The translations under genes and the position numbers were made by a program. Of a stretch of DNA of 62,795 nt, positions 25,315 to 35,000 are shown in pieces. This stretch comes from TMED78 sp036337035 (GTDB lineage Bacteria; Pseudomonadota; Gammaproteobacteria; Steroidobacterales; Rariloculaceae), in NCBI GenBank assembly GCA_036337035.1, contig JAYZFC010000003.1, forward strand, positions 1 through 62,795, read 5' to 3'. The notes below the pieces were generated by a model. It was not told the origin of the DNA, did not search any database, and saw only the letters and a list, made by a program, of their open reading frames with translations. How positions within the stretch are numbered: the first letter of the stretch is position 1; each line of letters begins with the position of its first letter.

Positions 25315-26379
25315 ATGACTATTACCTATAAATGCACTCCTAAATCACCTGATATAAAAAATATAAACTCTTCATCTGTTGATAAAAATTTAGCAATTGA
25401 TATTCATTGCCATATCTACTTTCCTAAAGCTGCTGAACTTGTTTCACAAGCATTTGATTTAAATTCAGACTTTTTATATAAATTCTCAAATGAAGATACG
25501 AGAAATGTTAATATAAAACAAGAAGATACAATTAATACTCTAATAACCTCAATCGAAGCAAGATTAGCAGAAATGGATAAAATGAATATAGATATTCAAG
25601 CACTATCTATCGCCCCTATCCAGTATTATTATGCTCTAGATCCAGATCTAACATATGCATCTTCTCAATTGATTAATAATAGCATTGTGGAAATTACTAA
25701 TAAGCATCCTGATAGGTTTGTTGGGCTAGCCACTATACCAATGCAGGAACCAACTCTTGCAGTTAAAGAGCTAAAAAGGGCCGTAAGTGAGCTAGGAATG
25801 AAAGGAGTTGAGATATGTACAAGTGTTAATGGTAGTGATTTATCAGATGAAAAATATAATATATTTTTTTCTGAGGCAGAAAAATTAGGAATTTTAATCT
25901 TTATGCATCCAAGTGGTTTTTCTAATGGTGATAGATTAAGTGATCACTACTTCTCAAATGTCATAGGCAACCCCCTCGATTCAACTATAGCTATTAGTCA
26001 TTTAATATTTGGGGGCGTCTTAGATAAATACCCTAAGTTAAAAATATGTGTAGCCCATGGTGGTGGCTATCTACCCTCTTATTCTGGAAGAATTGATCAT
26101 GCTTATAGCGCAAGATCTGATTGCAGAAGGTGTATTGAGAAAGAGCCAACTACATACCTAAAAAAACTTTACTTCGATACTGTTGTATTTACAAAACACC
26201 AACTTGAATACTTAATTAATTTATATGGAAGCGATCATCTATTGCTAGGAACTGACTATCCATATGATATGGGTATGTACACCCCTGTTGATTTTATAAA
26301 TTCTATAGAATCATTATCTAAAGAAGAAAAAAAGATGATTATAGGCGGTAATGCAGCAAAACTATTAAATTTACTTTAA
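25315..26379 (+). CDS. Amidohydrolase_2 family metal-dependent hydrolase/decarboxylase
   Basis: The 354-residue TIM-barrel protein has the amidohydrolase-2 ligands in order: HCH in AIDIHCHIYFP (about residues 30-32), His in FMHPSGF, His in CVAHGGGYLPSY, and Asp in LLLGTDYPYDMG. Relatives include aminocarboxymuconate-semialdehyde decarboxylase and other non-oxidative decarboxylases of aromatic or enol acids. Substrate is unknown. It starts 19 bp after pgk, so it shares the transcript although it has no obvious link to glycolysis. It is convergent with the hydrolase at 26371, overlapping it by 9 bp. Confidence 0.83.
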   Translation: MTITYKCTPKSPDIKNINSSSVDKNLAIDIHCHIYFPKAAELVSQAFDLNSDFLYKFSNEDTRNVNIKQEDTINTLITSIEARLAEMDKMNIDIQALSIAPIQYYYALDPDLTYASSQLINNSIVEITNKHPDRFVGLATIPMQEPTLAVKELKRAVSELGMKGVEICTSVNGSDLSDEKYNIFFSEAEKLGILIFMHPSGFSNGDRLSDHYFSNVIGNPLDSTIAISHLIFGGVLDKYPKLKICVAHGGGYLPSYSGRIDHAYSARSDCRRCIEKEPTTYLKKLYFDTVVFTKHQLEYLINLYGSDHLLLGTDYPYDMGMYTPVDFINSIESLSKEEKKMIIGGNAAKLLNLL

Positions 26380-27408
26380 GTAGCTATTAACATACTCGAT
26401 TACCGAACTTATTGCTTCTTCCTGAATGTCATCTGAAATATAATCTCCTTCATTATTCCTTTGTAAAAAAATAAATCCATGATTTTCATGGTCATATGAT
26501 GACCATTTAACATCTTTCCCAGATTCTTCTAATAGCTCATAGTTCAATCTAAAGACATCTTGATTATGATCTCGATCTCGGCCAATTACATAAATAGGCA
26601 TATTAATTGTGGAAATCCTCTTTCTAGCTAACTCAATATCTATAGATTTTCTGAGAGTATCAACTGCATCTTTTTGCATAGCTACTGTATTCTCCTCTGA
26701 CATTGTCTCAGGCTCAGGAACCGATGAGTCAACCTCGTCATCATCAGGAGTAGGTAAAGTAGCTATAAAGTCCATCGAAGCTGGTTCTGTTGCAACGCCA
26801 ACTGCTAATCCATCATATTCTGAAGCTACCTTCATCAACATTTCACTTCCATGACTCACTCCTACCCAACCCACTTTATTAGGGTCAACAATTGGTAATG
26901 ATTTTAAATAGCTCAAAATAGAAATTGCATCCTCATACTCTAAAGGTCCTCGAGTATATCTTTGTCTTCCCTGAAATTCTCTTACATCAAGATCTATATC
27001 TCCATAAAGCGTGTCTACTTCAGCTCTATATCGCATCCACACAACGGCATATCCTTCATCCAGAAACCTTTCTAAAGTTCCACTGCCGTAATTAGTCCAC
27101 TCTCTAATCCATTGAATCCCAAGACCACCATTCATATGAGCAAAAACTATTGTCGGAAAGGGACCATCTCCAGAAGGTTTTCGAATACCAATTGGTGCAT
27201 AAACACCATCTAACAATTCTACAAAATGAATCTCATTATCTATAGACGAACCTATAACCTCTTCAGTAAAGCTCTCTATCTTATTGCTAGCTTCTTCTGG
27301 AACAAAAAGCCACATTGGGTCAACACTTTTATTATCGGTATTATTAATCTGAGCCATATTTAAACTGCTCCAAAAAAGAAATAAAAAAATCAGGGATAGT
27401 TTTTTCAT
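26371..27408 (-). CDS. Secreted alpha/beta hydrolase (dienelactone hydrolase/peptidase-like)
   Basis: The 345-residue protein starts with a signal peptide (MKKLSLIFLFLFWSSLNMAQ). The alpha/beta-hydrolase nucleophile elbow is GVSHG in KVGWVGVSHGSEMLM, the oxyanion region is TIVFAHMNGG, and a late Asp/His pair falls in GRDRDHNQD and DHENHGF. It probably cleaves ester or peptide bonds outside the cytoplasm. It follows the CocE-type gene by 6 bp, so the two secreted hydrolases form an operon beside the TonB receptor gene. A region of acidic residues (DDDEVDSSVPEPETMSEEN) in mid-protein looks like a lid or linker. Confidence 0.8.
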   Translation of the reverse strand: MKKLSLIFLFLFWSSLNMAQINNTDNKSVDPMWLFVPEEASNKIESFTEEVIGSSIDNEIHFVELLDGVYAPIGIRKPSGDGPFPTIVFAHMNGGLGIQWIREWTNYGSGTLERFLDEGYAVVWMRYRAEVDTLYGDIDLDVREFQGRQRYTRGPLEYEDAISILSYLKSLPIVDPNKVGWVGVSHGSEMLMKVASEYDGLAVGVATEPASMDFIATLPTPDDDEVDSSVPEPETMSEENTVAMQKDAVDTLRKSIDIELARKRISTINMPIYVIGRDRDHNQDVFRLNYELLEESGKDVKWSSYDHENHGFIFLQRNNEGDYISDDIQEEAISSVIEYVNSYLK

Positions 27409-27414
27409 ATTATT

Positions 27415-29094
27415 CTACTTACTTGGGATAATAGGAAGCTGGACATAAGAAGGATATTCGCCACCTAAATAAATAGAATTATTTTCTAAATTATACGCTG
27501 CGAAATAATGATCTCCATCATGGGCATTAATATCAAGCCTAATTCTTTGTCCTTTTTCAAAAATCATACTTGTTGCAACAATTTCAACTTCAATCGGCAC
27601 AACTTCTCCTGGTGTGAGTTTTTGCTCTTCATCATGAGTATGGAATGGTCGATAATGAGTTGATAGATCAGGATCAAGCTTTCTGTGAGAAACTTGCAAA
27701 ATACCTCTTGATGCTATTTCAGCACTTCCATCTGGTGACATATTCATCAGATATGCAAATACATCCATATCATCTGTTTCTGAAGAAACCCACATTTGAA
27801 TTTTTATATGCCCCGTAACTTCAACATCTTCAGTTAGCGGCTCAGTAACAAATGATAAAGTAGGAAGATCTCTTAAGCCTCTTCTATAAGCTTCAGGACC
27901 AGATGCATATGTTAATTCCGACATATTCGCCGGTGGAGTTTTAGATAGCTTTACATCATATATTGAGTCATCAACAGCATTAGCTTCTTCTGCAGTTAAA
28001 TAGTACTTAGTGTAGTTAGTTCTTGCTAATGGCCACTCATTCTCAAATCGCCATTCGCAATTACTAATACTTGTTCTTATACATAGCTTAACTGGAGGCT
28101 CGTCCATAATTCCTGTATCTATATCTTTGAGCCAATAATCATACCAACGCAACATATCATGTTTACCACGATCTGAATAATAATCATCCACATGACCACC
28201 TATATGAACTTCTAAACGCTTATGCTGTGAAGCTGAACGAGAATAACCTTCTATATTTCCACGAAGATGATGCGTCCAGCCATTCCAATTGCCTGCACTA
28301 AATAAAGGAACCTCAATTTTGTCAAATTGTGCTCTTGATCTAACTTCATCCCAATAAGGGCCATCTAAATGATGAACCATGAAATCCCAAATAAGAGGGT
28401 CATTGAATGCTCCAGTATTATGCGATCTTTGATTTTCTAGTAATTGTTTGCCCATGGTATCTAACCACCATCTACCATAAAAAGACTGATTAAATACTCC
28501 GCCTTGAAAAATAGAATCTCTATATAAATCAGTCCAGCCTTCCCAAGGAACTATAGTTGTCAACGATGGGGGCTGAAGGCTAGCAACATTCCATTGAGTT
28601 ATAGCATAATAAGAAACACCAGATAGTCCAACTTTACCATTGCTCCAATCCTGAACTGCTGACCATTCTATTGCGTCATAGAGGTCTCTAGTTTCCTGCA
28701 TTGACCATATCTTAGTTATACCAGGTGTAGTTCCAGTACCTCTTGTATCGATAAAAACTAAAACATATCCTCTGGCAGTCCACCAATCTGGTTCTGGTCT
28801 CTCAACATGGGTAAATGGCGGAACATGTGGCAATATTCTATCTAACTCCTTTTGGTAAGCGCTAATGTTCATTAGTACTGGAAATTTGGCATCACTTGGA
28901 GCATCAGGTCTATAGACATCAGCATTTAATATCATGCCATCTCTAACTTTAATTTTTACATCCTTTTCAAAAATAACATCATATATTGGCTGAGAAAGAT
29001 CTTGTGATCTAATAGCTTGAGATAAAAATAATGAGAATAATAGAAAAAGAACAAGCTTAAAGCTAAAAAAGCTAAGAAATTTATTTAGAAACAT
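27415..29094 (-). CDS. Secreted CocE/NonD family hydrolase (X-Pro dipeptidyl-peptidase S15 type)
   Basis: The protein of about 559 residues has a signal peptide (MFLNKFLSFFSFKLVLFL onwards). The S15 catalytic domain contains RDGMILNADVYRPDAP, FIDTRGTGTTPG and the serine elbow GLSGVSYYAITQW, and a C-terminal beta-sandwich domain ends near QRIRLDINAHDGDHY. Members hydrolyse acyl esters or X-Pro peptides. The start is ATG 29094 with GGAG about 9 bases upstream; the in-frame TTG at 29109 is within that ribosome-binding sequence. It lies downstream of the TonB receptor gene in the same direction, separated by a terminator. Confidence 0.87.
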   Translation of the reverse strand: MFLNKFLSFFSFKLVLFLLFSLFLSQAIRSQDLSQPIYDVIFEKDVKIKVRDGMILNADVYRPDAPSDAKFPVLMNISAYQKELDRILPHVPPFTHVERPEPDWWTARGYVLVFIDTRGTGTTPGITKIWSMQETRDLYDAIEWSAVQDWSNGKVGLSGVSYYAITQWNVASLQPPSLTTIVPWEGWTDLYRDSIFQGGVFNQSFYGRWWLDTMGKQLLENQRSHNTGAFNDPLIWDFMVHHLDGPYWDEVRSRAQFDKIEVPLFSAGNWNGWTHHLRGNIEGYSRSASQHKRLEVHIGGHVDDYYSDRGKHDMLRWYDYWLKDIDTGIMDEPPVKLCIRTSISNCEWRFENEWPLARTNYTKYYLTAEEANAVDDSIYDVKLSKTPPANMSELTYASGPEAYRRGLRDLPTLSFVTEPLTEDVEVTGHIKIQMWVSSETDDMDVFAYLMNMSPDGSAEIASRGILQVSHRKLDPDLSTHYRPFHTHDEEQKLTPGEVVPIEVEIVATSMIFEKGQRIRLDINAHDGDHYFAAYNLENNSIYLGGEYPSYVQLPIIPSK

Positions 29095-29144
29095 TAATGA
29101 GCTCTCCAAAAAAAAAATTAGTTGAATAAAAGGATATATTAGAC

Positions 29145-29182
29145 CAAAAAAAACGGCACCTCAATTATATTAGAGGTGCCGT
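29145..29182 (-). terminator. Rho-independent terminator of the TonB receptor gene
   Basis: A perfect 10-bp stem (ACGGCACCTC 29153-29162 with GAGGTGCCGT 29173-29182) encloses a 10-base loop. On the minus strand it is followed by eight Ts (A-run at 29145-29152). It sits 40 bp after the receptor stop codon. Confidence 0.9.
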
Positions 29183-29221
29183 CTTGTCCTGAGGCTAATT
29201 AATTAAATAGCCTAACTAAAA

Positions 29222-31852
29222 TTAACCACCCCAATCAGCAGTAAATTCTAGTCCCCAGTAAGCTGGACGCTCGTGACGATAACGATAAACACCACGAGAT
29301 GCTTGACATGTTTCTAAGATCTTCTCATTAGTAATGTTATTACCAAATAATGAAGCTCTCCAGTTTGCACCAGCTGGAACATAAGTTACCCTAGCACCAA
29401 CCTTAGTATAGCCCTTTTGACCACACATAATTGATAATGGAGCACCTTTTGTAGTAGCTCTATAATCAATATCACCTGAATTATACATATTTATTCTTGG
29501 TGTTAATGTGGCGCCATTGCCTAAATTGAATTGATGTTCTACGGAAACATTAACTGTCATATCAGCTGATAGATCTTGAATAGTACTATTAGATTGATCT
29601 ATAACCAAAGATGCGTTAGTTGGATCTGTATATTTATAGTCGCTGTACTCATTACTTAAAGTACCAACATCTAATGATACAAAACCACCATCCCAAGGAG
29701 CAGCTCTAACTTCGAGCTCTATACCTGAGATATCTACTGAAGCAACATTAGTTACAATACCTAATGACTCATCAGGACCATATAAAAGGTCTGGGTTAGC
29801 AAGAGAAATAGATTCCTGCTTATTAGTATATTTCATCATGAAATAGTTAGCAGCAACCTGCACTCTTCCGTCCATAAATGAACCTTTCGTACCAATTTCA
29901 TAGTTCATTACTTTCTCAGGATCATATGAAAGATACTTAGCAACAGCTGGTAACATTGAGTTAATTTCAGTGTTAAATCCACCTGTTAAGAAACCCTCAG
30001 AGATTAGGAAATAAACCATTTGATCATCATTTAAGTGTCTTGTTAAGCTGATCATAGGAGTTGTAGCTTCAAAAGTATCTGCAGCGCTGTTATAGAAACC
30101 GCCATCAAGTACTTGATTGAAGTTTGGTGTCCAAGTCATTGAACACATGCCATCATTTTTAACGGCATCTCCTGATGTTATCTGACGACCTGCATGAGCT
30201 ACTGAATCATAAACAGATGTAGCTGTATTATATTCCTGGATGGCACAACCACTAACAGCTGTTTCCATATTCCAGAAATTACGATCATCTTTAGTATGCC
30301 TAACACCTACATCAAGATCCCATGCATCACCCATATGATATGTTAAATGAGCAAAAAGTCCTGAAGATTCATTCTCGATTCTTGAAGAGTTAATGAATGG
30401 TAAGAAACCAGGCTTAGGCATAAGATCAAATGCTAAACCAGAGACTTCACAATCAACTGTAGTTGTTCCGTCAACTGGAACTGGTAGGCCCATGCTGTAA
30501 CTAGCTACTTTATCAAGACCAGCAGCTATAAATGCATTTCGGCAAGAGCCGTTACCATTTTTAGCTAGCTCGTAGTGCCAGTTATAACCAAGAGTAAGAT
30601 CCCAATTATCACTAGAACCTTCCATAATGATTTCAGCACCTCTAGTGAGGTTATCTTGACCAATACCAGTGCCTAATGGCATTCCGATATTATCGATATC
30701 AAATACAGAACCATCACGATCTTGATAGTAATCATAGTCAACTTCACGATATGAACCTTGAGCTCTTACAGATAACTCATCAAACATACCAACAGCACCC
30801 GCTGAATCCCAACGAACGCCTGCAAAAGCAGAGTCAACATCTAGATTAGAGTAAGTTAGCTTATCAGATGAGGTAACAAATGTGCCTAAAGCAGCATCTT
30901 TTCTACATCTATCTTGGTGAGCAGCTTCAAAACCTTGATAGTATTTTCTATCTAAGTGATCTTGACGAGCTCCGCCTTTACTTCCCCAAGAAGGTGCAGC
31001 ACCAGCTAAAGGACCACCCATTCCATTTGCATGACTTGGGTCGGCATTATAAGCAACATACGGGTTACACTGAATAGGCTTATTATCATCTCTTCTGACA
31101 ATTTTATTCACATTTAGATCAAAAGTAACTTGATCAGAAGGTGTGTATCTAATTGCAGCGTTGATTGATCGAGAATTTTCAGCGCCAACCATTCTTTCAT
31201 AGTTGACATTCTCGTAATAGCCATCATTTTTTTCAGTAGCAACTGCTATACGTGTGGCAACATTATCTGTTAACGGAAGATTTACCATACCACGGAAATC
31301 TTGTTGTCCGTGATCAGCAAGTCTCAAAGTAGCACTTGAGGCAAACTCAGGTGCAGGCTTTGCTGTAACAATATTAACAGCACCACCAGTAACGTTTTTA
31401 CCGAATAGTGTTCCTTGAGGACCACGGAGTAGTTCGATTCTCTCGATATCCATAGTACTCATGTAACCACCTAATGAGTTTGGAATATAGTGGCCGTCAA
31501 TGTACATACCACTACCAAAAACAAACACAGGATCAGGGTGACCACCACCTATTCCACGAATAACAATACGAGTATTGTTAGCACGGTCAGATGTTGTCAA
31601 TGTTACATTTGGAACAAAATCACTTGCATCTTCAATTGACAGGATACCTGCTGCTTCCATAGCATCTGCATTAAATGCAGCAATTGATAATGGCAAGTCT
31701 TGTAGGCTTTCTTCTCTTCTTCTAGCTGTTACTACAACTTCTTCTAGCATAGCCGCAGCTGAAGCGCTTTGCGCTGAAACTTGGCCAGAAGAAAGCAGTA
31801 ATGAACCAGAAAGGATCGCCATTAAGCTTCCAATAAATAACTTAAATTTCAT
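29222..31852 (-). CDS. TonB-dependent outer-membrane receptor
   Basis: The 876-residue protein has a signal peptide (cleavage near VSAQSA) and a TonB-box-like LEEVVVTARR just after it. The plug domain contains IVIRGIGGG and RIELLRGPQGTLFGKNVTGGAVNIVT, and a 22-strand type barrel ends in WGLEFTADWGG. It belongs to the proteobacterial TonB receptor group with EEVVVTA boxes, whose ligands include siderophores, vitamins and complex organics. No iron-uptake genes adjoin it; the secreted hydrolases next to it suggest uptake of an organic substrate (inference). AAGGAG lies about 8 bases before the start. Confidence 0.95.
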   Translation of the reverse strand: MKFKLFIGSLMAILSGSLLLSSGQVSAQSASAAAMLEEVVVTARRREESLQDLPLSIAAFNADAMEAAGILSIEDASDFVPNVTLTTSDRANNTRIVIRGIGGGHPDPVFVFGSGMYIDGHYIPNSLGGYMSTMDIERIELLRGPQGTLFGKNVTGGAVNIVTAKPAPEFASSATLRLADHGQQDFRGMVNLPLTDNVATRIAVATEKNDGYYENVNYERMVGAENSRSINAAIRYTPSDQVTFDLNVNKIVRRDDNKPIQCNPYVAYNADPSHANGMGGPLAGAAPSWGSKGGARQDHLDRKYYQGFEAAHQDRCRKDAALGTFVTSSDKLTYSNLDVDSAFAGVRWDSAGAVGMFDELSVRAQGSYREVDYDYYQDRDGSVFDIDNIGMPLGTGIGQDNLTRGAEIIMEGSSDNWDLTLGYNWHYELAKNGNGSCRNAFIAAGLDKVASYSMGLPVPVDGTTTVDCEVSGLAFDLMPKPGFLPFINSSRIENESSGLFAHLTYHMGDAWDLDVGVRHTKDDRNFWNMETAVSGCAIQEYNTATSVYDSVAHAGRQITSGDAVKNDGMCSMTWTPNFNQVLDGGFYNSAADTFEATTPMISLTRHLNDDQMVYFLISEGFLTGGFNTEINSMLPAVAKYLSYDPEKVMNYEIGTKGSFMDGRVQVAANYFMMKYTNKQESISLANPDLLYGPDESLGIVTNVASVDISGIELEVRAAPWDGGFVSLDVGTLSNEYSDYKYTDPTNASLVIDQSNSTIQDLSADMTVNVSVEHQFNLGNGATLTPRINMYNSGDIDYRATTKGAPLSIMCGQKGYTKVGARVTYVPAGANWRASLFGNNITNEKILETCQASRGVYRYRHERPAYWGLEFTADWGG

Positions 31853-32057
31853 ATTATCTTCTCCTTAAGAAATACAAAATAAACAAAAAAAAACACAAAC
31901 TACCCAAAAGATATCTTTTTGATACTTGTAATTTGTTGTTTTTTCACAACAGAAATAATTATAATAATAATTCCTGACCTAATTAGAACATCGGAAGACT
32001 GGATTAGTCAACACTTAATGTTAGAAATATATGATATTTATAGTTACATAAAAACAA
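31853..32057. promoter_or_regulatory. Upstream region of the TonB receptor gene
   Basis: This 205-bp AT-rich gap holds the promoter of the leftward receptor gene and the 3' flank of the next leftward gene. A short hairpin (TGTTGT 31934-31939 with ACAACA 31946-31951) is present. I see no convincing open frame and no clear operator. Confidence 0.3.
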
Positions 32058-33092
32058 CTAAATGTTTGGAGTACAAATTGAAGGTTCAATATGCTCTCCT
32101 AGTGCCAACCAGTAAATATCAACAGTTGCATTATCTGTAAAAATCAAAGGTTCGTTGATTATCATCTTATAACTTAATCTAGATTGATCATCGCTAACAG
32201 TAAATGTCTCATAAATAGTAATATTTTTTGATTGTGGGGTCCCATCTCGGTCAAAATTTGGGAAATCTATTCTAGAAGTTTCAACTATTAAAGTATTGCG
32301 GTCTTCCCAGTAACCCGAGGAAAAGCCTAAAGGGCTATAAGGTTGATCTTCATCTTCTAAATCTCGATCTAGGTGTATAGTTCTTAGAATTGCATTCTCT
32401 TCTAAAAAGAGTTCAATAATGTCTCCTCTATCTGTGAACTCTATTGGGTGGGGGTTCATGTTCATAGTGCTTGGCATACCTGGCGGAACACAGCGAGTTG
32501 CCCAATTATTTACTGGATCCCATCCTTGTCTTGCCAAAATAGCCTCTTCTTTAAAAGGAAGATAATAGCTTCTATATTCACTAGCACGAGGATCTGGGAT
32601 GCTCCAAACTCTAAAAATTCCTTTATTTTCTGCTTTAGCTTTTGAAAGCTCTGATAAGCCATCCTGCCATTGGTCTAGTCCACCAATATTGCTATTAGGC
32701 CATCTGGGCTGAGCTGTTGGTATAATAATAACTTCCGTACCATCCTGTAATAAAACATTTGTGGCTAAAACATCTGCCGGGTTAATATTTGAGATTCGTC
32801 CAGCAAATCTCATTTTACTCCCAATTTCAAATAAATCTTTTGAAAGACCAGTGCGTTGAAGCATATATATTGAACCAGCTTCAATATCCCAGACAGTTGG
32901 TTGGCCAGAATCATCTAACCCCGATAGTTTAAATCTAATATGAGGATTAGACCATGAGAATTCTACAAGTTCTCCTTCTATTTCATAAATATCTTCAGAA
33001 AAATAACTTCTGGAGTGATGGGCTAAAATATTATTTTGTAATACAAAAAGGAGAAAAATAGAAAAATAAAGCTTATAATGATATCTAAACAT
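32058..33092 (-). CDS. Secreted two-domain DUF6152-type protein
   Basis: The 344-residue protein has a signal peptide ending ILA, followed by HHSRSYF. The N-terminal domain carries the WSNPHIRFKL motif. A linker contains TAQPRWPNSN. The C-terminal domain (about 180-340) has CVPPGMPSTMNMNPHPIEF, SPLGFSSGYWEDRNTLIVET and IDFPNFDRDGTPQSKN. The same C-terminal domain occurs in the proteins at 38650, 40574 and, alone, at 37216 and 37959. Function unknown; location periplasmic or outer surface. A strong AAGGAGG precedes the ATG. Confidence 0.8.
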   Translation of the reverse strand: MFRYHYKLYFSIFLLFVLQNNILAHHSRSYFSEDIYEIEGELVEFSWSNPHIRFKLSGLDDSGQPTVWDIEAGSIYMLQRTGLSKDLFEIGSKMRFAGRISNINPADVLATNVLLQDGTEVIIIPTAQPRWPNSNIGGLDQWQDGLSELSKAKAENKGIFRVWSIPDPRASEYRSYYLPFKEEAILARQGWDPVNNWATRCVPPGMPSTMNMNPHPIEFTDRGDIIELFLEENAILRTIHLDRDLEDEDQPYSPLGFSSGYWEDRNTLIVETSRIDFPNFDRDGTPQSKNITIYETFTVSDDQSRLSYKMIINEPLIFTDNATVDIYWLALGEHIEPSICTPNI

Positions 33093-33131
33093 AACTACCT
33101 CCTTTTTAATTTGGCTTAAAATAATATCATT

Positions 33132-34040
33132 ATGATAATACTATTTAAAAAATATACACATATTTTTATGATTTTTTTTCTGTTTTTTTTCATTTATCAT
33201 AACTCCATTAAAGCTCAAGAGTTAGAAAATTGTGAAATCAATAACTGGGTTCCTTCTATAATAAAAGCATGGGACAATGCCAATACAATTAAAAATATAA
33301 ATTGCTACCGTGATCTGGTTCAAAATATGGATCATGCAAGAGAGCTTAGAAATAGTTTGATAGCTGAATTTGATAAAAAATTTCCCCGTGCTGGTTATAA
33401 AGTTGTTGGTCTTGACCCAGTCAATGCTGCGTTACCAGGTGTAGATAGACCTATGGTTGGAGTAATGTATGTAAGTATGTTTTTACCAAATAATACCTCT
33501 ATGCCAATAAACTCGGCAGAAATACTTATAACGGAACCAGATTTTATATTTAGTATTTCCGATGAAGCTATCAATGATGCTAAAACCCTTGATGAGGCAA
33601 TAAATTATATTGACCGAATCTATGCATTTATAGAAACTTTGGCCCCTACTTTTATAAATAGCCCTCCAAATCCTTACTTAATGCAGGCTTCTAATTTGAT
33701 GGCTCATTGGGGTGTTATCGGAGAAAGTATTGCTGTTGAACCAACAAAAGAATTTTTAGAAAGTTTAGAAACGATGACGGTTACATTTCAAGATAATCAT
33801 GGAAATATTTTAGCGAAGCAACCGGGCTCTTATTTAGGTGAAAATCCACTCAATGGAGTCTTAGTCGTGATTGATGAATTAAAAAGAAATGGTGAAAGAT
33901 TGATGCCAGGTGACCTAGTAAGCTCAGGTTCTTACATGCCACCCATATTGGTCACTGAGCCAATTGCATATAAAACTATTTATGAAGGGATTGGAGGGGA
34001 AACTATATCAGTAAGCACCTCCTTCTATAATAAACAATAA
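33132..34040 (+). CDS. Exported protein related to 2-keto-4-pentenoate hydratase / fumarylacetoacetate hydrolase
   Basis: The 302-residue protein begins with a hydrophobic export signal ending near IKAQEL. Its body resembles the MhpD hydratase/decarboxylase group: RAGYKVVGLDPVNAALPGV, the metal-site region SAEILITEPDFIF (Glu/Asp where relatives have two Glu), and GENPLNGVLVVIDELKRNGERLMPGDLVSSGS. Cytoplasmic relatives hydrate 2-hydroxydienoates from aromatic breakdown. Export is unusual for this fold, so the enzyme may act on an external substrate or may have lost activity. An internal ATG at 33168 could also start it. It forms an operon with the next two genes. Confidence 0.72.
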   Translation: MIILFKKYTHIFMIFFLFFFIYHNSIKAQELENCEINNWVPSIIKAWDNANTIKNINCYRDLVQNMDHARELRNSLIAEFDKKFPRAGYKVVGLDPVNAALPGVDRPMVGVMYVSMFLPNNTSMPINSAEILITEPDFIFSISDEAINDAKTLDEAINYIDRIYAFIETLAPTFINSPPNPYLMQASNLMAHWGVIGESIAVEPTKEFLESLETMTVTFQDNHGNILAKQPGSYLGENPLNGVLVVIDELKRNGERLMPGDLVSSGSYMPPILVTEPIAYKTIYEGIGGETISVSTSFYNKQ

Positions 34041-34057
34041 AGGAGTATTTTTTAATT

Positions 34058-34975
34058 ATGAAAATTTCAAGAAGAGAAACAATCAAGATTGCTGCTGGAG
34101 TTGCAGGATCAATGTTAGTTAATAATAAATCTATATTTGCTCAAAATAGCTTAATAGAAAAAACTATACATTCAACTGGCGAAAAAATTCCCGCTGTGGG
34201 GATTGGTGCTAGAAACTACAGAGATGAATGGGGTGATAGAGAAACATATACAGCTACAATTAAAATATTTAATGAGCTTGGAGGGAAATTAATTGATTCA
34301 GCTCCTTCTTATGGAAACTCAGAAGAAGTTGTAGGAGAAATTATTAATGATCTTTCTATTAGGAATAATCTATTTATAGCAAGTAAAGTAGATAGAGAAG
34401 GTAAACAAAATGGTATCGATGGAATTGAAAATTCAATGCACCTTTTAAAATCAGACCCTATTGATCTAATGCAAGTTCATAATTTAATTGATGTAGAGAC
34501 GCAGCTAGAAAGCCTTCATGAAATGAAAGATCAAGGGAGAGTAAAATATGTTGGTGTAACTGTTTGGCAATCTCATGAACATCAAGGAATTATAGATCTT
34601 ATTAATGCTGGACATGATTTGGACTTTATTCAAGTAGATTATGCGGTAGATAACAGAAACTCTGCAGATCGTGTACTACCAATGGCTTTAGATAATGGTA
34701 TAGCAGTTTTAGTGAATATGCCTTTTGGCAGAAATAGATTATTTGACTTAACATCCGGTCTAGATCTTCCTGGCTGGGCTCTAGATATCGGATGCGAATC
34801 TTGGGCTCAAGTTTTCTTAAAATATGTAATTTCTCACCCTGCGGTCACCTGCGCTATACCTGGGACAACAAAACCTCATCATGCTGAAGATAATATAGGT
34901 GCATCAACTGGAGAATTGCCAAATCAAGCTTTAAGGGAACAGATGGAAAGATTTATAGATGAATTAGCAGTTTAG
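34058..34975 (+). CDS. Aldo/keto reductase with twin-arginine signal
   Basis: The 305-residue protein opens with SRRETIKIAAGVAGS, a Tat signal motif (S-R-R-x-x-x-K), ending near FAQN. The reductase barrel has the catalytic tetrad pattern: Asp in LIDSAPSYG, Tyr in PSYGNSEE, Lys in FIASKVDRE and His in LMQVHNLID, followed by SHPAVTCAIPGT near the cofactor site. It should reduce or oxidise a carbonyl or alcohol with NADP(H), and Tat export would carry the bound cofactor across the membrane. It lies 17 bp after the exported hydratase-like gene and 25 bp before the DUF5916 gene. Confidence 0.85.
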   Translation: MKISRRETIKIAAGVAGSMLVNNKSIFAQNSLIEKTIHSTGEKIPAVGIGARNYRDEWGDRETYTATIKIFNELGGKLIDSAPSYGNSEEVVGEIINDLSIRNNLFIASKVDREGKQNGIDGIENSMHLLKSDPIDLMQVHNLIDVETQLESLHEMKDQGRVKYVGVTVWQSHEHQGIIDLINAGHDLDFIQVDYAVDNRNSADRVLPMALDNGIAVLVNMPFGRNRLFDLTSGLDLPGWALDIGCESWAQVFLKYVISHPAVTCAIPGTTKPHHAEDNIGASTGELPNQALREQMERFIDELAV

Positions 34976-35000
34976 CATAGTTAATCTTTACAAAAAAATC

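Noticed and set aside
31575..31868. Rightward open frame of 97 codons
   Set aside because: It is an antisense shadow of the TonB receptor signal and plug region.
31919..32140. Rightward 73-codon frame in the gap before the TonB receptor gene
   Set aside because: It runs into the antisense of the well-supported gene at 32058, has no ribosome-binding site and has only low-complexity AT-rich codons.
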